From Bradyrhizobium erythrophlei (lineage in GTDB: Bacteria; Pseudomonadota; Alphaproteobacteria; Rhizobiales; Xanthobacteraceae), in assembly GCF_900129425.1 (NCBI RefSeq), contig NZ_LT670817.1:5518001-5582000 (forward strand): 64,000 bases of DNA, written 5' to 3'. Position numbers and translations under genes: made by a program. Positions within the stretch are counted from its first letter, which is position 1; every line of letters starts with the position of its first letter. Shown piece after piece: positions 1 to 8,751 of this stretch. The notes under the pieces are model-generated. The model made no database searches. It saw only the letters and a list, made by a program, of their open reading frames with translations, and was not told where the DNA came from.

Positions 1-132
1 TTTCGGTCAAAACCTCAATACGGCTGCGCATAGCCGGCGACTTGCCCGCATTCGCCTTTCGGTTACGATATCAAGCATTAACAAAACGAACCTGAAAGCC
101 GGCTTCAACGGCTCGGGGATAGGGGAGGCTAC

Positions 133-1860
133 ATGCGCCGCAGATGGTCCCTGGCGATTGCCGGATTGATTCTGATTCTCGCCGGCGGATTGCTGGCCCA
201 TCTGACCCAAACCGCTGGTGGCATCCGGATCGAGGATGTGCGTTTCAAGGGAGCCAAGGGCAACACCATGAGCGCCCTGCTCTACATCCCGCCGAACGCG
301 ACCGCGCAGACCCCCGCCCCCGGCATTCTCGCGGTCCATGGCTACATCAATTCGCGCGAGACCCAGGACGGCTTTGCCATCGAATTCGCCCGCCGCGGCT
401 ATGTGGTGCTGGCGATCGACCAGACCGGCCACGGCTACAGCGATCCGCCCGCCTTCGCCAACGGTTTCGGCGGGCCCGATGGCCTCGCGCACCTGCGCAG
501 CCTCGACATCGTCGACAAGAACAATATCGGTCTCGAGGGCCACTCGATGGGCGGCTGGACCGTACTCGCCGCCGCGACCGCGATGCCCAACGACTACAAG
601 GCGATGGTGCTGGAGGGGTCGTCTACCGGCAAGCCGTTCGCCGACGACGGCACTCCAGGCTGGCCGCGCAACCTCGCGCTGGTGTTCGCGCAATATGAGG
701 AATTCTCCAGCCTGATGTGGGGCGTCGACCGGGCGCGCGACGTCACCCAAAGCCCGAAACTCCAGGCCTTGTTCGGCACCGAGGGACCCGTCGAGCCCGG
801 CAAGGTCTATGGCGATATCGCGCAGGGGAACGCTCGGGTACTCTACACACCGGCGATGACGCACCCGGCCGAGCACATTTCGCACGAAGCCATCGGCTAC
901 AGCCTCGACTGGTTCGGCAAAACCCTGCAGGGCGGCACGCCGCGTCCCTCGGACGATCAGATCTGGTTCCGCAAGGAGGTCGGCACCCTGATCGCGCTGA
1001 TCGGTTTTGTGGCGCTTTTGATCGGGGTCTTCGACGGCCTGCTCGAATCCCCCGTGTTTTCGCATCTGAGATTGCCCGAGATCGCCGACGGCACCATGCC
1101 GGCGCACGTCGCGGCCGGCGGCCATCGCTGGACCGCGGCGTTCGTGCTGTCCGCCTTCATTCCGGCGCTGACCTACTATCCGGCGTTTGCGCTGGCCGGC
1201 GCTTTCGTAGCGCCGTCGCCATGGCTGCCCCAGGGCATCACCAACCAGATCGTGGTCTGGGCCCTCATCAACGCGCTGATTGCGCTGGCGCTGATGCCGC
1301 TTGCACCCAAACGCGCCAGCCGCGCCGGCATTGTCGGGCCGTCGATCCTGATCGCGATCGCGACGGTCATTGCCGGCTACGCCGCGCTGTGGCTGGCCGA
1401 CCTCCTGTTCAAGATCGATTTCCGGTTCTGGATTGTCGCGCTCAAGCTGATGAGCACAAAGCAACTTCTGATCTTCCCGATCTACCTTGTGCCATTGACG
1501 GCGTTTTTCGTGATCGCGCTGCACGTGCTGCACCGGAATTTCTCGACCATGGGTACCGGCCGCGGCGCACTCTACCTCACCAACATCCTGGCGCTGACGC
1601 TGGGCTTCATCGTGCTGCTCGGGCTGCAATACGGCCTGCTGTGGCTGACCGGAAAGTTGTTCAATCCGCTGCCCGATCCCGGCTTCGTGCCGCTCTCCAC
1701 CATCGTCGCCATCCAGTTCGTGCCGCTATTGGCAATCGCCGCCATCATCGCGACCTTTACCTGGCGGCGCACCGGCTCCAGCCTGCCGGGGGCGCTGATC
1801 TGCGGCCTGTTCGTCACCTGGTACGTGGTGGCGGGCACCGCTACCCAGGCGGCGTTCTAG
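133..1860 (+). CDS. Membrane-anchored alpha/beta hydrolase with multi-TM C-terminal half
   Basis: The 575-residue protein joins an alpha/beta hydrolase domain to a membrane domain. An N-terminal hydrophobic helix (about residues 7-24) is followed by a hydrolase fold: the strand and turn around AVHGY (67-71) and the nucleophile elbow GHSMGG (136-141, Ser138). From about residue 285 to the end there are roughly eight hydrophobic segments. The family hydrolyses esters, amides or peptides; the substrate here cannot be told. The hydrolase domain probably sits outside the cytoplasmic membrane, which is an inference from the N-terminal helix. The start has a good ribosome binding site (AGGGGAGG) a few bases upstream. 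The gene stands alone, 119 bp before icd. Confident as a gene and as a hydrolase; function unknown. Confidence 0.85.
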   Translation: MRRRWSLAIAGLILILAGGLLAHLTQTAGGIRIEDVRFKGAKGNTMSALLYIPPNATAQTPAPGILAVHGYINSRETQDGFAIEFARRGYVVLAIDQTGHGYSDPPAFANGFGGPDGLAHLRSLDIVDKNNIGLEGHSMGGWTVLAAATAMPNDYKAMVLEGSSTGKPFADDGTPGWPRNLALVFAQYEEFSSLMWGVDRARDVTQSPKLQALFGTEGPVEPGKVYGDIAQGNARVLYTPAMTHPAEHISHEAIGYSLDWFGKTLQGGTPRPSDDQIWFRKEVGTLIALIGFVALLIGVFDGLLESPVFSHLRLPEIADGTMPAHVAAGGHRWTAAFVLSAFIPALTYYPAFALAGAFVAPSPWLPQGITNQIVVWALINALIALALMPLAPKRASRAGIVGPSILIAIATVIAGYAALWLADLLFKIDFRFWIVALKLMSTKQLLIFPIYLVPLTAFFVIALHVLHRNFSTMGTGRGALYLTNILALTLGFIVLLGLQYGLLWLTGKLFNPLPDPGFVPLSTIVAIQFVPLLAIAAIIATFTWRRTGSSLPGALICGLFVTWYVVAGTATQAAF

Positions 1861-1979
1861 GCCAAAAGATCGGCTGAAACTGCATAACGCCTTGGCTTTC
1901 GCCAGCGCGCCCGCAGTGCTATAGCGCGATCCATCATCCATCCGTCCCGAAACGCGCTACTCCAAAAGGCCCGATCTCC

Positions 1980-3191
1980 ATGGCAAAAATCAAGGTGACC
2001 AACCCCGTCGTCGAACTCGACGGCGACGAGATGACCCGGATCATCTGGCAATATATCAAGGACAAGCTGATCACCCCGTTCCTCGATATCGACCTGATGT
2101 ATTTCGACCTCGGGATGGAATACCGCGACAAGACCAACGATCAGGTCACCATCGATGCCGCCAATGCCATCAAGAAGGTCGGCGTCGGCGTCAAATGCGC
2201 CACCATCACCCCGGACGAGGGCCGGGTGAAGGAATTCGGCCTCAAGGAAATGTGGAAGTCGCCCAACGGCACCATCCGCAACATTTTGGGCGGCGTGGTG
2301 TTCCGCGAACCCATCATCTGCAGGAACGTGCCGCGGCTGGTGCCGGGCTGGACCAAGCCGATCATCATCGGCCGTCACGCCTTCGGCGATCAGTACCGTG
2401 CCACCGACTTCAAGTTTCCCGGCAAGGGCACGCTGACGATGAAATTTGTCGGCGAGGACGGCAAGGTGATCGAACGCGAGGTCTACAAGTCCCCGAGCGC
2501 CGGCATCGCGCTGGCGATGTACAATCTCGACGATTCGATCGCCGACTTCGCCCGTGCCTCGTTCAACCAGGGCCTGTCGAAGGGTTATTCGGTCTATCTC
2601 TCGACCAAGAACACCATCCTCAAGACCTATGACGGGCGGTTCAAGGACATCTTCCAGGAGATCTTCGACGCCGAGTTCAAGTCCAAATTCGACGAGAAGA
2701 AGATCACCTACGAACATCGCCTGATCGACGACATGGTCGCCGCCGCCATGAAGTGGTCGGGCGGTTACGTCTGGGCCTGCAAGAACTACGACGGCGACGT
2801 GCAGTCCGACACCATCGCGCAAGGGTACGGCTCGCTCGGCCTGATGACCTCGGTGCTGATGACGCCGGATGGCAAGACGGTGGAGGCCGAGGCCGCCCAC
2901 GGCACGGTGACGCGGCATTACCGCGAGCATCAGAAGGGCAAGGAGACCTCGACCAACTCGATCGCCTCGATCTTCGCCTGGACCCGCGGGCTGTCGCATC
3001 GCGCCAAGCTCGACAACAACGAGGCGCTCGGCAAGTTCGCGGCTACGCTGGAGAAGGTCTGCGTCGATACCGTCGAAGCCGGCTTCATGACCAAGGATCT
3101 CGCCCTGCTGGTCGGCGCCGACCAGCGCTGGCTGTCCACCACCGGCTTCCTCGACAAGGTCGCGGAAAACCTGACCAAGGCGATGGCATAA
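1980..3191 (+). CDS. icd: Isocitrate dehydrogenase, NADP-dependent
   Basis: This cytoplasmic TCA-cycle enzyme oxidises isocitrate to 2-oxoglutarate and CO2 with reduction of NADP+. The 403 residues match the homodimeric, eukaryote-like NADP type common in alphaproteobacteria rather than the Escherichia coli type. Visible family signatures are the N-terminal ELDGDEMTRIIW, the substrate-binding loop SPNGTIRN (94-101), RHAFGDQYRATD (about 134-145) and the cofactor region AAHGTVTRHYREH. Length is full and there are no interruptions. It is a monocistronic-looking gene followed by a repeat-like spacer before the DUF3455 gene. Confidence 0.97.
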   Translation: MAKIKVTNPVVELDGDEMTRIIWQYIKDKLITPFLDIDLMYFDLGMEYRDKTNDQVTIDAANAIKKVGVGVKCATITPDEGRVKEFGLKEMWKSPNGTIRNILGGVVFREPIICRNVPRLVPGWTKPIIIGRHAFGDQYRATDFKFPGKGTLTMKFVGEDGKVIEREVYKSPSAGIALAMYNLDDSIADFARASFNQGLSKGYSVYLSTKNTILKTYDGRFKDIFQEIFDAEFKSKFDEKKITYEHRLIDDMVAAAMKWSGGYVWACKNYDGDVQSDTIAQGYGSLGLMTSVLMTPDGKTVEAEAAHGTVTRHYREHQKGKETSTNSIASIFAWTRGLSHRAKLDNNEALGKFAATLEKVCVDTVEAGFMTKDLALLVGADQRWLSTTGFLDKVAENLTKAMA

Positions 3192-3225
3192 GCGAGAACC
3201 GCCCATGCGAGCGCGCGCGAAGCAA

Positions 3226-3318
3226 TCCATTTACCGACGCAATGGTTCGGGATTGCCTCGTCGCGGCGCCTGTCATCGGGCGCGTATTCGCGCGACCCGT
3301 TGGCTGCACGCAATGACG
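3226..3318. repeat. Intergenic palindromic repeat, 'attgcctcgtcgc / gcaatgacg' family
   Basis: The spacer after icd carries GAAGCAATCC, GGATTGCCTCGTCGC and CGCAATGACG, arranged as an imperfect inverted structure. A shorter relative occurs at 33698-33731 and a degenerate one near 60520-60560. These look like one of the dispersed short palindromic families of Bradyrhizobium-type genomes. It lies immediately before the preferred start of the next gene. Confidence 0.5.
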
Positions 3319-3339
3319 ACAAAGACGGAGAAGGCGACC

Positions 3340-3849
3340 ATGCCATTCCCCAAGCGAGCCGCGCTCGCGTTGTTGCTGCTGTCGGGCTCGCTGGGTCATC
3401 CGAGCGCCGCCGAGCCCCCCCTTCCCGCCGACATCGCGGCGCCGGGAGAGACCGTCGTGCTCACCGCGCATGCCGAAGGCGCGCAGATATATGAATGCAA
3501 AGCCGGCACCGACGGCAAGCTGGCCTGGGCGTTCCGCGAACCGATCGCGACACTGCTGGTCGATGGCAAAACCGTCGGCCGTCACTATGCCGGACCGAAC
3601 TGGGAATACAGCGATGGCAGCGCCGTGCTCGGGAAAACCGCCGGCAGCGTCCCCGGCGCAACGCCGAACGATATTCCCTGGCTGAAGCTTGACGTGATTT
3701 CCCGGCGCGGCAGCGGCGTCCTTAGCGGCGTCACGACCGTGCAGCGGATCAATACCAGGGGCGGCAAGCTGGAAGGGACCTGCGACCGGACCGGCGCCTT
3801 CAGCAGCGTCCCCTACTCCGCCGACTATGTGTTCCTGCGCAAGGGCTGA
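3340..3849 (+). CDS. Secreted DUF3455 family protein
   Basis: The 169-residue product has a clear signal peptide (MPFPKRAALALLLLSGS, cleavage near PSAAE). The mature domain has the DUF3455 pattern: YEC, a W-A-F block, the GRHYAGPNWEYSDGS segment, an IPWLKL block, VQRINTRGG and a final YSADYVFL. DUF3455 proteins are predicted exported proteins with no firmly assigned biochemical role. I chose the ATG at 3340 because GGAG lies about nine bases upstream and it places the signal peptide at the N terminus. In-frame starts at 3205 and 3313 would add a non-signal extension. Confidence 0.8.
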   Translation: MPFPKRAALALLLLSGSLGHPSAAEPPLPADIAAPGETVVLTAHAEGAQIYECKAGTDGKLAWAFREPIATLLVDGKTVGRHYAGPNWEYSDGSAVLGKTAGSVPGATPNDIPWLKLDVISRRGSGVLSGVTTVQRINTRGGKLEGTCDRTGAFSSVPYSADYVFLRKG

Positions 3850-4086
3850 GCGCCTGCCAGATTGTGCCCGTCGCGCCGCCGGGCTCCCGTGCCGATACGA
3901 AATTCAGGAAATTGGTCAAAACTGACCACGCTCGCCGGCGCGGGATATGCTTGTTTAGTCGAGTTGCGGATGACGCGGGCCGCCCTGCGCCATTCAATCC
4001 AATGGTCCCGACGGGCCCCCTCTCGCCGGGGCCGTTTCTGACCAGGCGGGCTCGCTCCATCCCGCTGAGCAGGCCGCCCGCCCGGG

Positions 4087-5334
4087 CTACTTGTCTGCAA
4101 CTCCGTCCTCATGCGCGGCCTGCGCAATCTCATCGTCCGCGAGATCGCCCCTGAGCGCCTCGCCGGTGTCCGCAAGCCGCGACTTCGCCGTCTTCCGCAC
4201 ATGGGCGGCCAGCACCGGCACGCGCTCGATCAGCGCATGAAAATCCTGGGCATCGAGCGCCAGCAGTTTGGTCTTTCGCGTCGCGGTCACGGTGCCGCTG
4301 CGCTTGGTCCGCCGCAACAGCGCGATTTCGCCGAAAAACGTGCCGTCGGGCAACCGCACCCGCCGGCTCGGCAATTCGATTTCGACCTCGCCGGCGGTGA
4401 TGAAATACATCGAGGAGGCCGTATCGCCGCGCCGCACCAGGATCTCGCCGGGCTCGATGGTCTGCGCCCGCAACAACCGCATGATGTCGGCGATTTCGGC
4501 GGCCGCCAGATGCGAGAACAGCGGCACCCGCGCCAGCATGCCCCAGGTGACGATGAAGTCGCGCCGCCGAACCTCGTCGGCAAACGCAGTGGAAATGATC
4601 GCCACCGGCAGCGCGATCATGGTCAAGCCGCCGACGATGGTGAACACCGACACCAGTTTGCCCAGCGGCGTGACCGGAACGACGTCGCCATAGCCGACCG
4701 TGCCCAGCGTCACGATCGCCCACCACATCGCCTGCGGAATTGTGCCGAACTTGTCGGGCTGAACCTCGTGCTCGATGGCGTAGAGCAGCGACGCAAACAC
4801 CAGCACCGCACCGGTGAGGATCACGAGGCACCCGATCAGCGTTCGCCGCTCGGCATGCAGCGCTGCCAGCAGCGAGCGCATCGCCGGCGAATACCGCACC
4901 AGCTTGAAAAACGGCAGCATGCCGAGCAGCACCAGCGTCGAACGGCTGCCGGCGATCAGCGCGATCGACGCCGGCAGAAAGGCCAGGAGATCGATGATAC
5001 CGAGGCTGGAAAGCGCATATTCCGTGCGGTCCTGCGTCGGCGACCGTTTGCGCGGCGAGTGGCCGACCACGCTCCAGAGTCGTGCGGCGTATTCGAGCGC
5101 GAAAATGATCACCGCGCCGATCTTGATGATGGTGAACAGCCAACCGATACGTGCATCGAACTCCGGAACCGACGCCAGGACCATCGCCAGCACGTCCAGG
5201 ATGATGATGGATATGATCAGCCGGACGAAGCGCGAACCGACCGAATAGGGCAGATGATCGTGCTCGAGCAGTTCGTAGAGCCGATCCCGCAAATCCGGGT
5301 CGTTCAGCCGCCGTCTGCGCGCCAGGATCGCCAC
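4087..5334 (-). CDS. Voltage-gated-type K+ channel with cyclic-nucleotide-binding domain
   Basis: The 415-residue integral membrane protein has six hydrophobic segments (about 35-55, 64-86, 108-128, 133-147, 165-187, 222-250) and the K+ selectivity filter TVGYGD at 212-217. A C-terminal cyclic-nucleotide-binding domain spans about 265-385, with the phosphate-binding cassette FGEIALL followed by RSGTV. The architecture resembles MlotiK1 of Mesorhizobium, in which cAMP binding opens the pore. The S4-like segment has few arginines, so gating is more likely by ligand than by voltage. An acidic tail of about 20 residues follows the CNBD. The gene stands alone, facing away from alaS. Confidence 0.9.
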   Translation of the reverse strand: MAILARRRRLNDPDLRDRLYELLEHDHLPYSVGSRFVRLIISIIILDVLAMVLASVPEFDARIGWLFTIIKIGAVIIFALEYAARLWSVVGHSPRKRSPTQDRTEYALSSLGIIDLLAFLPASIALIAGSRSTLVLLGMLPFFKLVRYSPAMRSLLAALHAERRTLIGCLVILTGAVLVFASLLYAIEHEVQPDKFGTIPQAMWWAIVTLGTVGYGDVVPVTPLGKLVSVFTIVGGLTMIALPVAIISTAFADEVRRRDFIVTWGMLARVPLFSHLAAAEIADIMRLLRAQTIEPGEILVRRGDTASSMYFITAGEVEIELPSRRVRLPDGTFFGEIALLRRTKRSGTVTATRKTKLLALDAQDFHALIERVPVLAAHVRKTAKSRLADTGEALRGDLADDEIAQAAHEDGVADK

Positions 5335-5480
5335 GGCCGGTATCCCAATTCCGAAGTTCGCAGATGTACGGTGCCCCTCTGATGCGAACTTCTGGAATCA
5401 AAGGAACACAGGAAGATAGGCGCTGTTGCTGCCCTCGATTTGATGCTCCTCAAGGGCTTCGGCCAGCCTAAGGGGTATTC

Positions 5481-5569
5481 GTCACGCCCGGGCTTGTCCC
5501 GGGCATCCACGTCTTTGCCGCCCCAAAAGCAAGGAAGGCGTGGATGGCCGGGACAAGCCCGGCCATGAC
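5481..5569. repeat. Palindromic repeat, family A copy 1
   Basis: GTCACGCCCGGGC and CCCGGGCATCCACG on one side are answered by CGTGGATGGCCGGGA and GCCCGGCCATGAC on the other, forming a long imperfect hairpin between the channel gene and alaS. Closely similar copies lie at 10374-10457 and 29622-29707. It is a dispersed intergenic element, perhaps acting also as a terminator for the converging transcripts, but no T-tract supports that. Confidence 0.85.
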
Positions 5570-5633
5570 GAAATAGCTAGGCCTTCCAACGAAGCGCTGG
5601 TCGCCAGACCCTCTCGACGGAGCGAGAGCCGCG

Positions 5634-8324
5634 TCAGGCGTTGCCCATCGCCTTTTCGATGGCCGAGAGCGCCGCACCCGCTTGGGCGCCGTCGGGCCCG
5701 CCGGCCTGCGCCATGTCAGGCCGCCCGCCGCCGCCCTTGCCGCCGAGCGCTTCGGAAGCGACCCGCACCAGATCGACCGCGTTGAAGCGGGACGTGAGAT
5801 CGCTGGTGACGCCGACGACGACGCCGGCCTTGCCGTCCCCGGTGACGCCGACAATGGCGACCACGCCGGATCCGAGCTGTTTCTTGCCGTCATCGGCGAG
5901 GCTCTTGAGATCCTTCATCTCGATGCCTTCGACCGAGCGTGCCATCAGCTTGACGTTGCCGACCTCACGGACGCCGGCCGCACCTGCTCCCGATCCGTTG
6001 GATCCGGAGGCGCCGCCGCCCATCGCCAGCTTCTTGCGTGCATCCGCCAGATCGCGCTCCAGTCGCTTGCGCTCTTCCACCAGTGACGCAATGCGGGCCG
6101 GCACTTCCTCGGGCGTGGTGCGCAGTTCCGCCGCTGCCGACCTCGCGAGCGCCATGGTGTCGTTGGCATGTTTGCGCGCATGGCGCCCGGTCAGCGCCTC
6201 GATACGGCGAACGCCGGAAGCCACCGCGCTTTCGCCGGTCACCGAAATCAGGCCGATATCGCCGGTCCGGCGCACATGGGTGCCGCCGCACAGTTCGACC
6301 GACCAGCCGAGCGCGTTGCTGCCGTGCTCGCGCGCGGTGCTGCCCATTGAAACCACCCGCACCTCGTCGCCGTATTTTTCGCCGAACAGGGCGCGCGCGC
6401 CGGCGTCGCGGGCGTCGTCCACCGCCATCAGCCGCGTGGTGACCTCGTCGTTTTCCAGCACCACATCGTTGGCGATATCCTCGATCCGGCTCAACTCTTC
6501 CGGCGTGATCGGCTTTGGATGAACGAAGTCAAAGCGCAGCCGGTCCGGCGCCACCAGCGAACCGCGCTGCGCGATATGGTCGCCGAGCACCTGCCGCAAT
6601 GCTTCGTGCAGCAGATGCGTCGCCGAGTGATTGGCGCGGATCGAGGTGCGCCTGATATGATCGACCTCGAGTAGCAGCGCCGTACCCGGCTTCAGCGTGC
6701 CCTGTTCCACCGTGCCGACATGCACGAAGAGATCGCCGGCCTTCTTCTGGGTGTCGGTGACGCGAAACCGCACGCCATCGCCGGTCATCATGCCGGTATC
6801 GCCGACCTGGCCGCCGGACTCCGCATAGAACGGCGTCTGGTTCAGAACGACGGCGCCGGACTCGCCGGCCTTGAGGTTTTCAACCTCCCTGCCGTCGCTC
6901 ACGAGAGCACCCACCACGCCTTCGGCGGTCTCGGTCTCGTAACCCAGAAATTCGGTGGCGCCGAGTTTTTCGCGCAGCGGAAACCAGACGTTCTCGCTGG
7001 CGGTATCGCCGCTTCCCGCCCATGCCGCGCGGGCCTTGGCGCGCTGCCGATCCATCGCGTCGGTGAAGGAAGCGATGTCGACGCCGATGCCGCGGTTGCG
7101 CAGCGCGTCCTGGGTGAGATCGAGCGGAAAGCCATAGGTGTCGTACAGCGTAAAGGCGGTCTCGCCGTCGAACATGTCGCCTTCCTTCAAGGTGGCGCTC
7201 TTCTCGTCGAGGATCGACAGTCCGCGTTCCAGCGTCTTGCGAAACCGCGTCTCTTCCAGCCGCAGCGTTTCCTCGATCAGGTTTTCGGCGCGCACCAGTT
7301 CGGGATAGGCCTGGCCCATCTCGCGGACCAGCGCCCACACCAGCCGATGCATCAGCGGATCCCTGGCACCGAGCAACTGGGCATGGCGCATGGCGCGACG
7401 CATGATCCGGCGCAGCACATAGCCGCGGCCTTCGTTCGAGGGCAATACGCCGTCGGCGATCAGGAACGACGAGGCGCGCAGATGATCGGCGATGACGCGC
7501 AGCGACGCCTTCTGCTCGCCCTTCGGGTTCGCACCGGTCAAATCAGCAATGGCGCGGATCAGAGCTACGAACAGATCGATGTCGTAATTGTCGTGCTTGC
7601 CCTGCAACACCGCCGCGACCCGTTCCAGGCCGGCGCCGGTATCGATCGATGGTTTCGGCAGCGGGTTGCGCACGCCGCCCTCGAGCTGCTCGAACTGCAT
7701 GAACACGAGATTCCAGATCTCGATGAAGCGATCGCCATCGGCTTCCGGCGAACCCGGAGGCCCGCCCCAGATCTTGTCGCCGTGGTCGTAGAAGATTTCC
7801 GAACAGGGTCCGCACGGGCCGGTGTCGCCCATCTGCCAGAAATTGTCTGATCCAGCGATGCGGATGATGCGGGACTCCGGCAGGCCAGCGATCTTCTTCC
7901 AGAGATTGAAGGCCTCGTCGTCGTCGATGTAGACGGTCGCCGTCAGCTTGTCCTTGGGCAGGCCGAACTCTTTGGTGACCAGATTCCAGGCGAGCTCGAT
8001 GGCGCGGTCCTTGAAGTAGTCGCCGAACGAGAAATTGCCGAGCATCTCGAAAAACGTATGATGCCGCGCGGTATAGCCGACATTGTCGAGATCGTTGTGC
8101 TTGCCGCCGGCGCGGACGCATTTCTGCGAGGTGGTGGCGCGCTGATAGGGCCGCTTCTCGACGCCGGTAAAGACGTTCTTGAATTGTACCATGCCGGCAT
8201 TGGTGAACATCAGCGTCGGGTCGTTGCGCGGCACCAGCGGGGACGACGGCACGATTTCGTGGCCGTTGTCCTTGAAAAAATTCAGAAATGCCGACCTGAT
8301 CTCGTTAACGCCGCTCATATCCAT
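5634..8324 (-). CDS. alaS: Alanine--tRNA ligase
   Basis: The enzyme charges tRNA-Ala in the cytoplasm and edits mischarged Ser/Gly. The 896 residues cover the class II catalytic domain (starting EIRSAFLNFFKDNGH), the tRNA-recognition region, the editing domain and the C-terminal C-Ala domain. The zinc/editing site is visible as HSATH in RANHSATHLLHEALR plus CGGTH further on. The C-Ala segment (GGGKGGGRPDMAQAGG) is complete. Two starts are possible six bases apart (MDM); GGATGG lies before the second. A linker rich in Gly/Ser/Ala near residues 770-785 is lineage-typical. It is divergent from the gcv operon. Confidence 0.97.
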   Translation of the reverse strand: MDMSGVNEIRSAFLNFFKDNGHEIVPSSPLVPRNDPTLMFTNAGMVQFKNVFTGVEKRPYQRATTSQKCVRAGGKHNDLDNVGYTARHHTFFEMLGNFSFGDYFKDRAIELAWNLVTKEFGLPKDKLTATVYIDDDEAFNLWKKIAGLPESRIIRIAGSDNFWQMGDTGPCGPCSEIFYDHGDKIWGGPPGSPEADGDRFIEIWNLVFMQFEQLEGGVRNPLPKPSIDTGAGLERVAAVLQGKHDNYDIDLFVALIRAIADLTGANPKGEQKASLRVIADHLRASSFLIADGVLPSNEGRGYVLRRIMRRAMRHAQLLGARDPLMHRLVWALVREMGQAYPELVRAENLIEETLRLEETRFRKTLERGLSILDEKSATLKEGDMFDGETAFTLYDTYGFPLDLTQDALRNRGIGVDIASFTDAMDRQRAKARAAWAGSGDTASENVWFPLREKLGATEFLGYETETAEGVVGALVSDGREVENLKAGESGAVVLNQTPFYAESGGQVGDTGMMTGDGVRFRVTDTQKKAGDLFVHVGTVEQGTLKPGTALLLEVDHIRRTSIRANHSATHLLHEALRQVLGDHIAQRGSLVAPDRLRFDFVHPKPITPEELSRIEDIANDVVLENDEVTTRLMAVDDARDAGARALFGEKYGDEVRVVSMGSTAREHGSNALGWSVELCGGTHVRRTGDIGLISVTGESAVASGVRRIEALTGRHARKHANDTMALARSAAAELRTTPEEVPARIASLVEERKRLERDLADARKKLAMGGGASGSNGSGAGAAGVREVGNVKLMARSVEGIEMKDLKSLADDGKKQLGSGVVAIVGVTGDGKAGVVVGVTSDLTSRFNAVDLVRVASEALGGKGGGGRPDMAQAGGPDGAQAGAALSAIEKAMGNA

Positions 8325-8533
8325 CCAATCGCGAAATTGCCCGGGCCTGACCGCAAACCAGCCGTGATGTTCCGGCGCATCGCTTTTAGACCGGGCGGGA
8401 TGGCGGTGTCCAGAAAGTGTGCAGGGGATCAGTGGCTTGCCGCATCAGCGCAAGACCCCGTTGATAGTTGCTGCAGCTGCGTTGACAGCCTTGGTGCAGC
8501 CGTGTTTTCTTCCTATCTGTAAGAGATAGTCAC

Positions 8534-8703
8534 GTCGGGAGAGATCGGCTACGACGCCGGCGCCGAAGGAGCAACCGCCCCGGAAACTCTCAGGCAAACG
8601 GACCGCGTGACTTGCTAGCATCTGGAAAGAGACGCCGACGGGTTCAAGCCCGGACGTGTCCGCCGACGGGATAATACTCTCAGGCACAGCGACAGATGGG
8701 GCT
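8534..8703 (+). ncRNA. Tandem glycine riboswitch (gcvT element)
   Basis: Two consecutive glycine aptamers lie in the leader of gcvT. The first (about 8534-8612) has CGGGAGAG, CGCCGAAGGAGCAA and AAACTCTCAGGCAAA. The second (about 8620-8703) has GGAAAGAG, CGCCGACGGGATAA and ACTCTCAGGCACA. These are the conserved core blocks of the glycine riboswitch class, in the classical tandem arrangement. By analogy with the class, glycine binding should switch on the glycine cleavage genes that follow. A TTGACA at 8482-8487 could be the -35 of its promoter, but a matching -10 is poor. Confidence 0.95.
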
Positions 8704-8715
8704 TCGACTGGTTTT

Positions 8716-8745
8716 CGAGGAATCGTCCTCGGGAACCGCGAGGGC
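8716..8745 (+). promoter_or_regulatory. Putative translational expression platform of the glycine riboswitch
   Basis: Two hairpins compete for the same bases. CGAGGA (8716-8721) pairs with TCCTCG (8726-8731) around a 4-base loop. Alternatively GTCCTCG (8725-8731) pairs with CGAGGGC (8739-8745, one G-T wobble). The second hairpin buries the Shine-Dalgarno GAGGG (8740-8744) that lies seven bases before the gcvT ATG at 8752. There is no T-tract, so control of translation initiation fits better than transcription termination. The pairing is directly visible; the switching is inferred. Confidence 0.6.
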
Positions 8746-8751
8746 CCTGTA

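Noticed and set aside
7..1629. Minus-strand open frame of 540 codons opposite the alpha/beta hydrolase gene
   Set aside because: It mirrors the plus-strand gene in high-GC DNA, is Arg/Gln/His-rich, has no domain, and the plus-strand frame has a clear hydrolase motif and ribosome binding site.
1857..3230. Minus-strand open frame of 457 codons opposite icd
   Set aside because: Shadow of the isocitrate dehydrogenase gene; no recognisable family.
4111..5382. Plus-strand open frame of 423 codons opposite the K+ channel gene
   Set aside because: Composition is Arg/His/Gln-rich with no domain, while the minus strand carries a TVGYGD filter and a CNBD.
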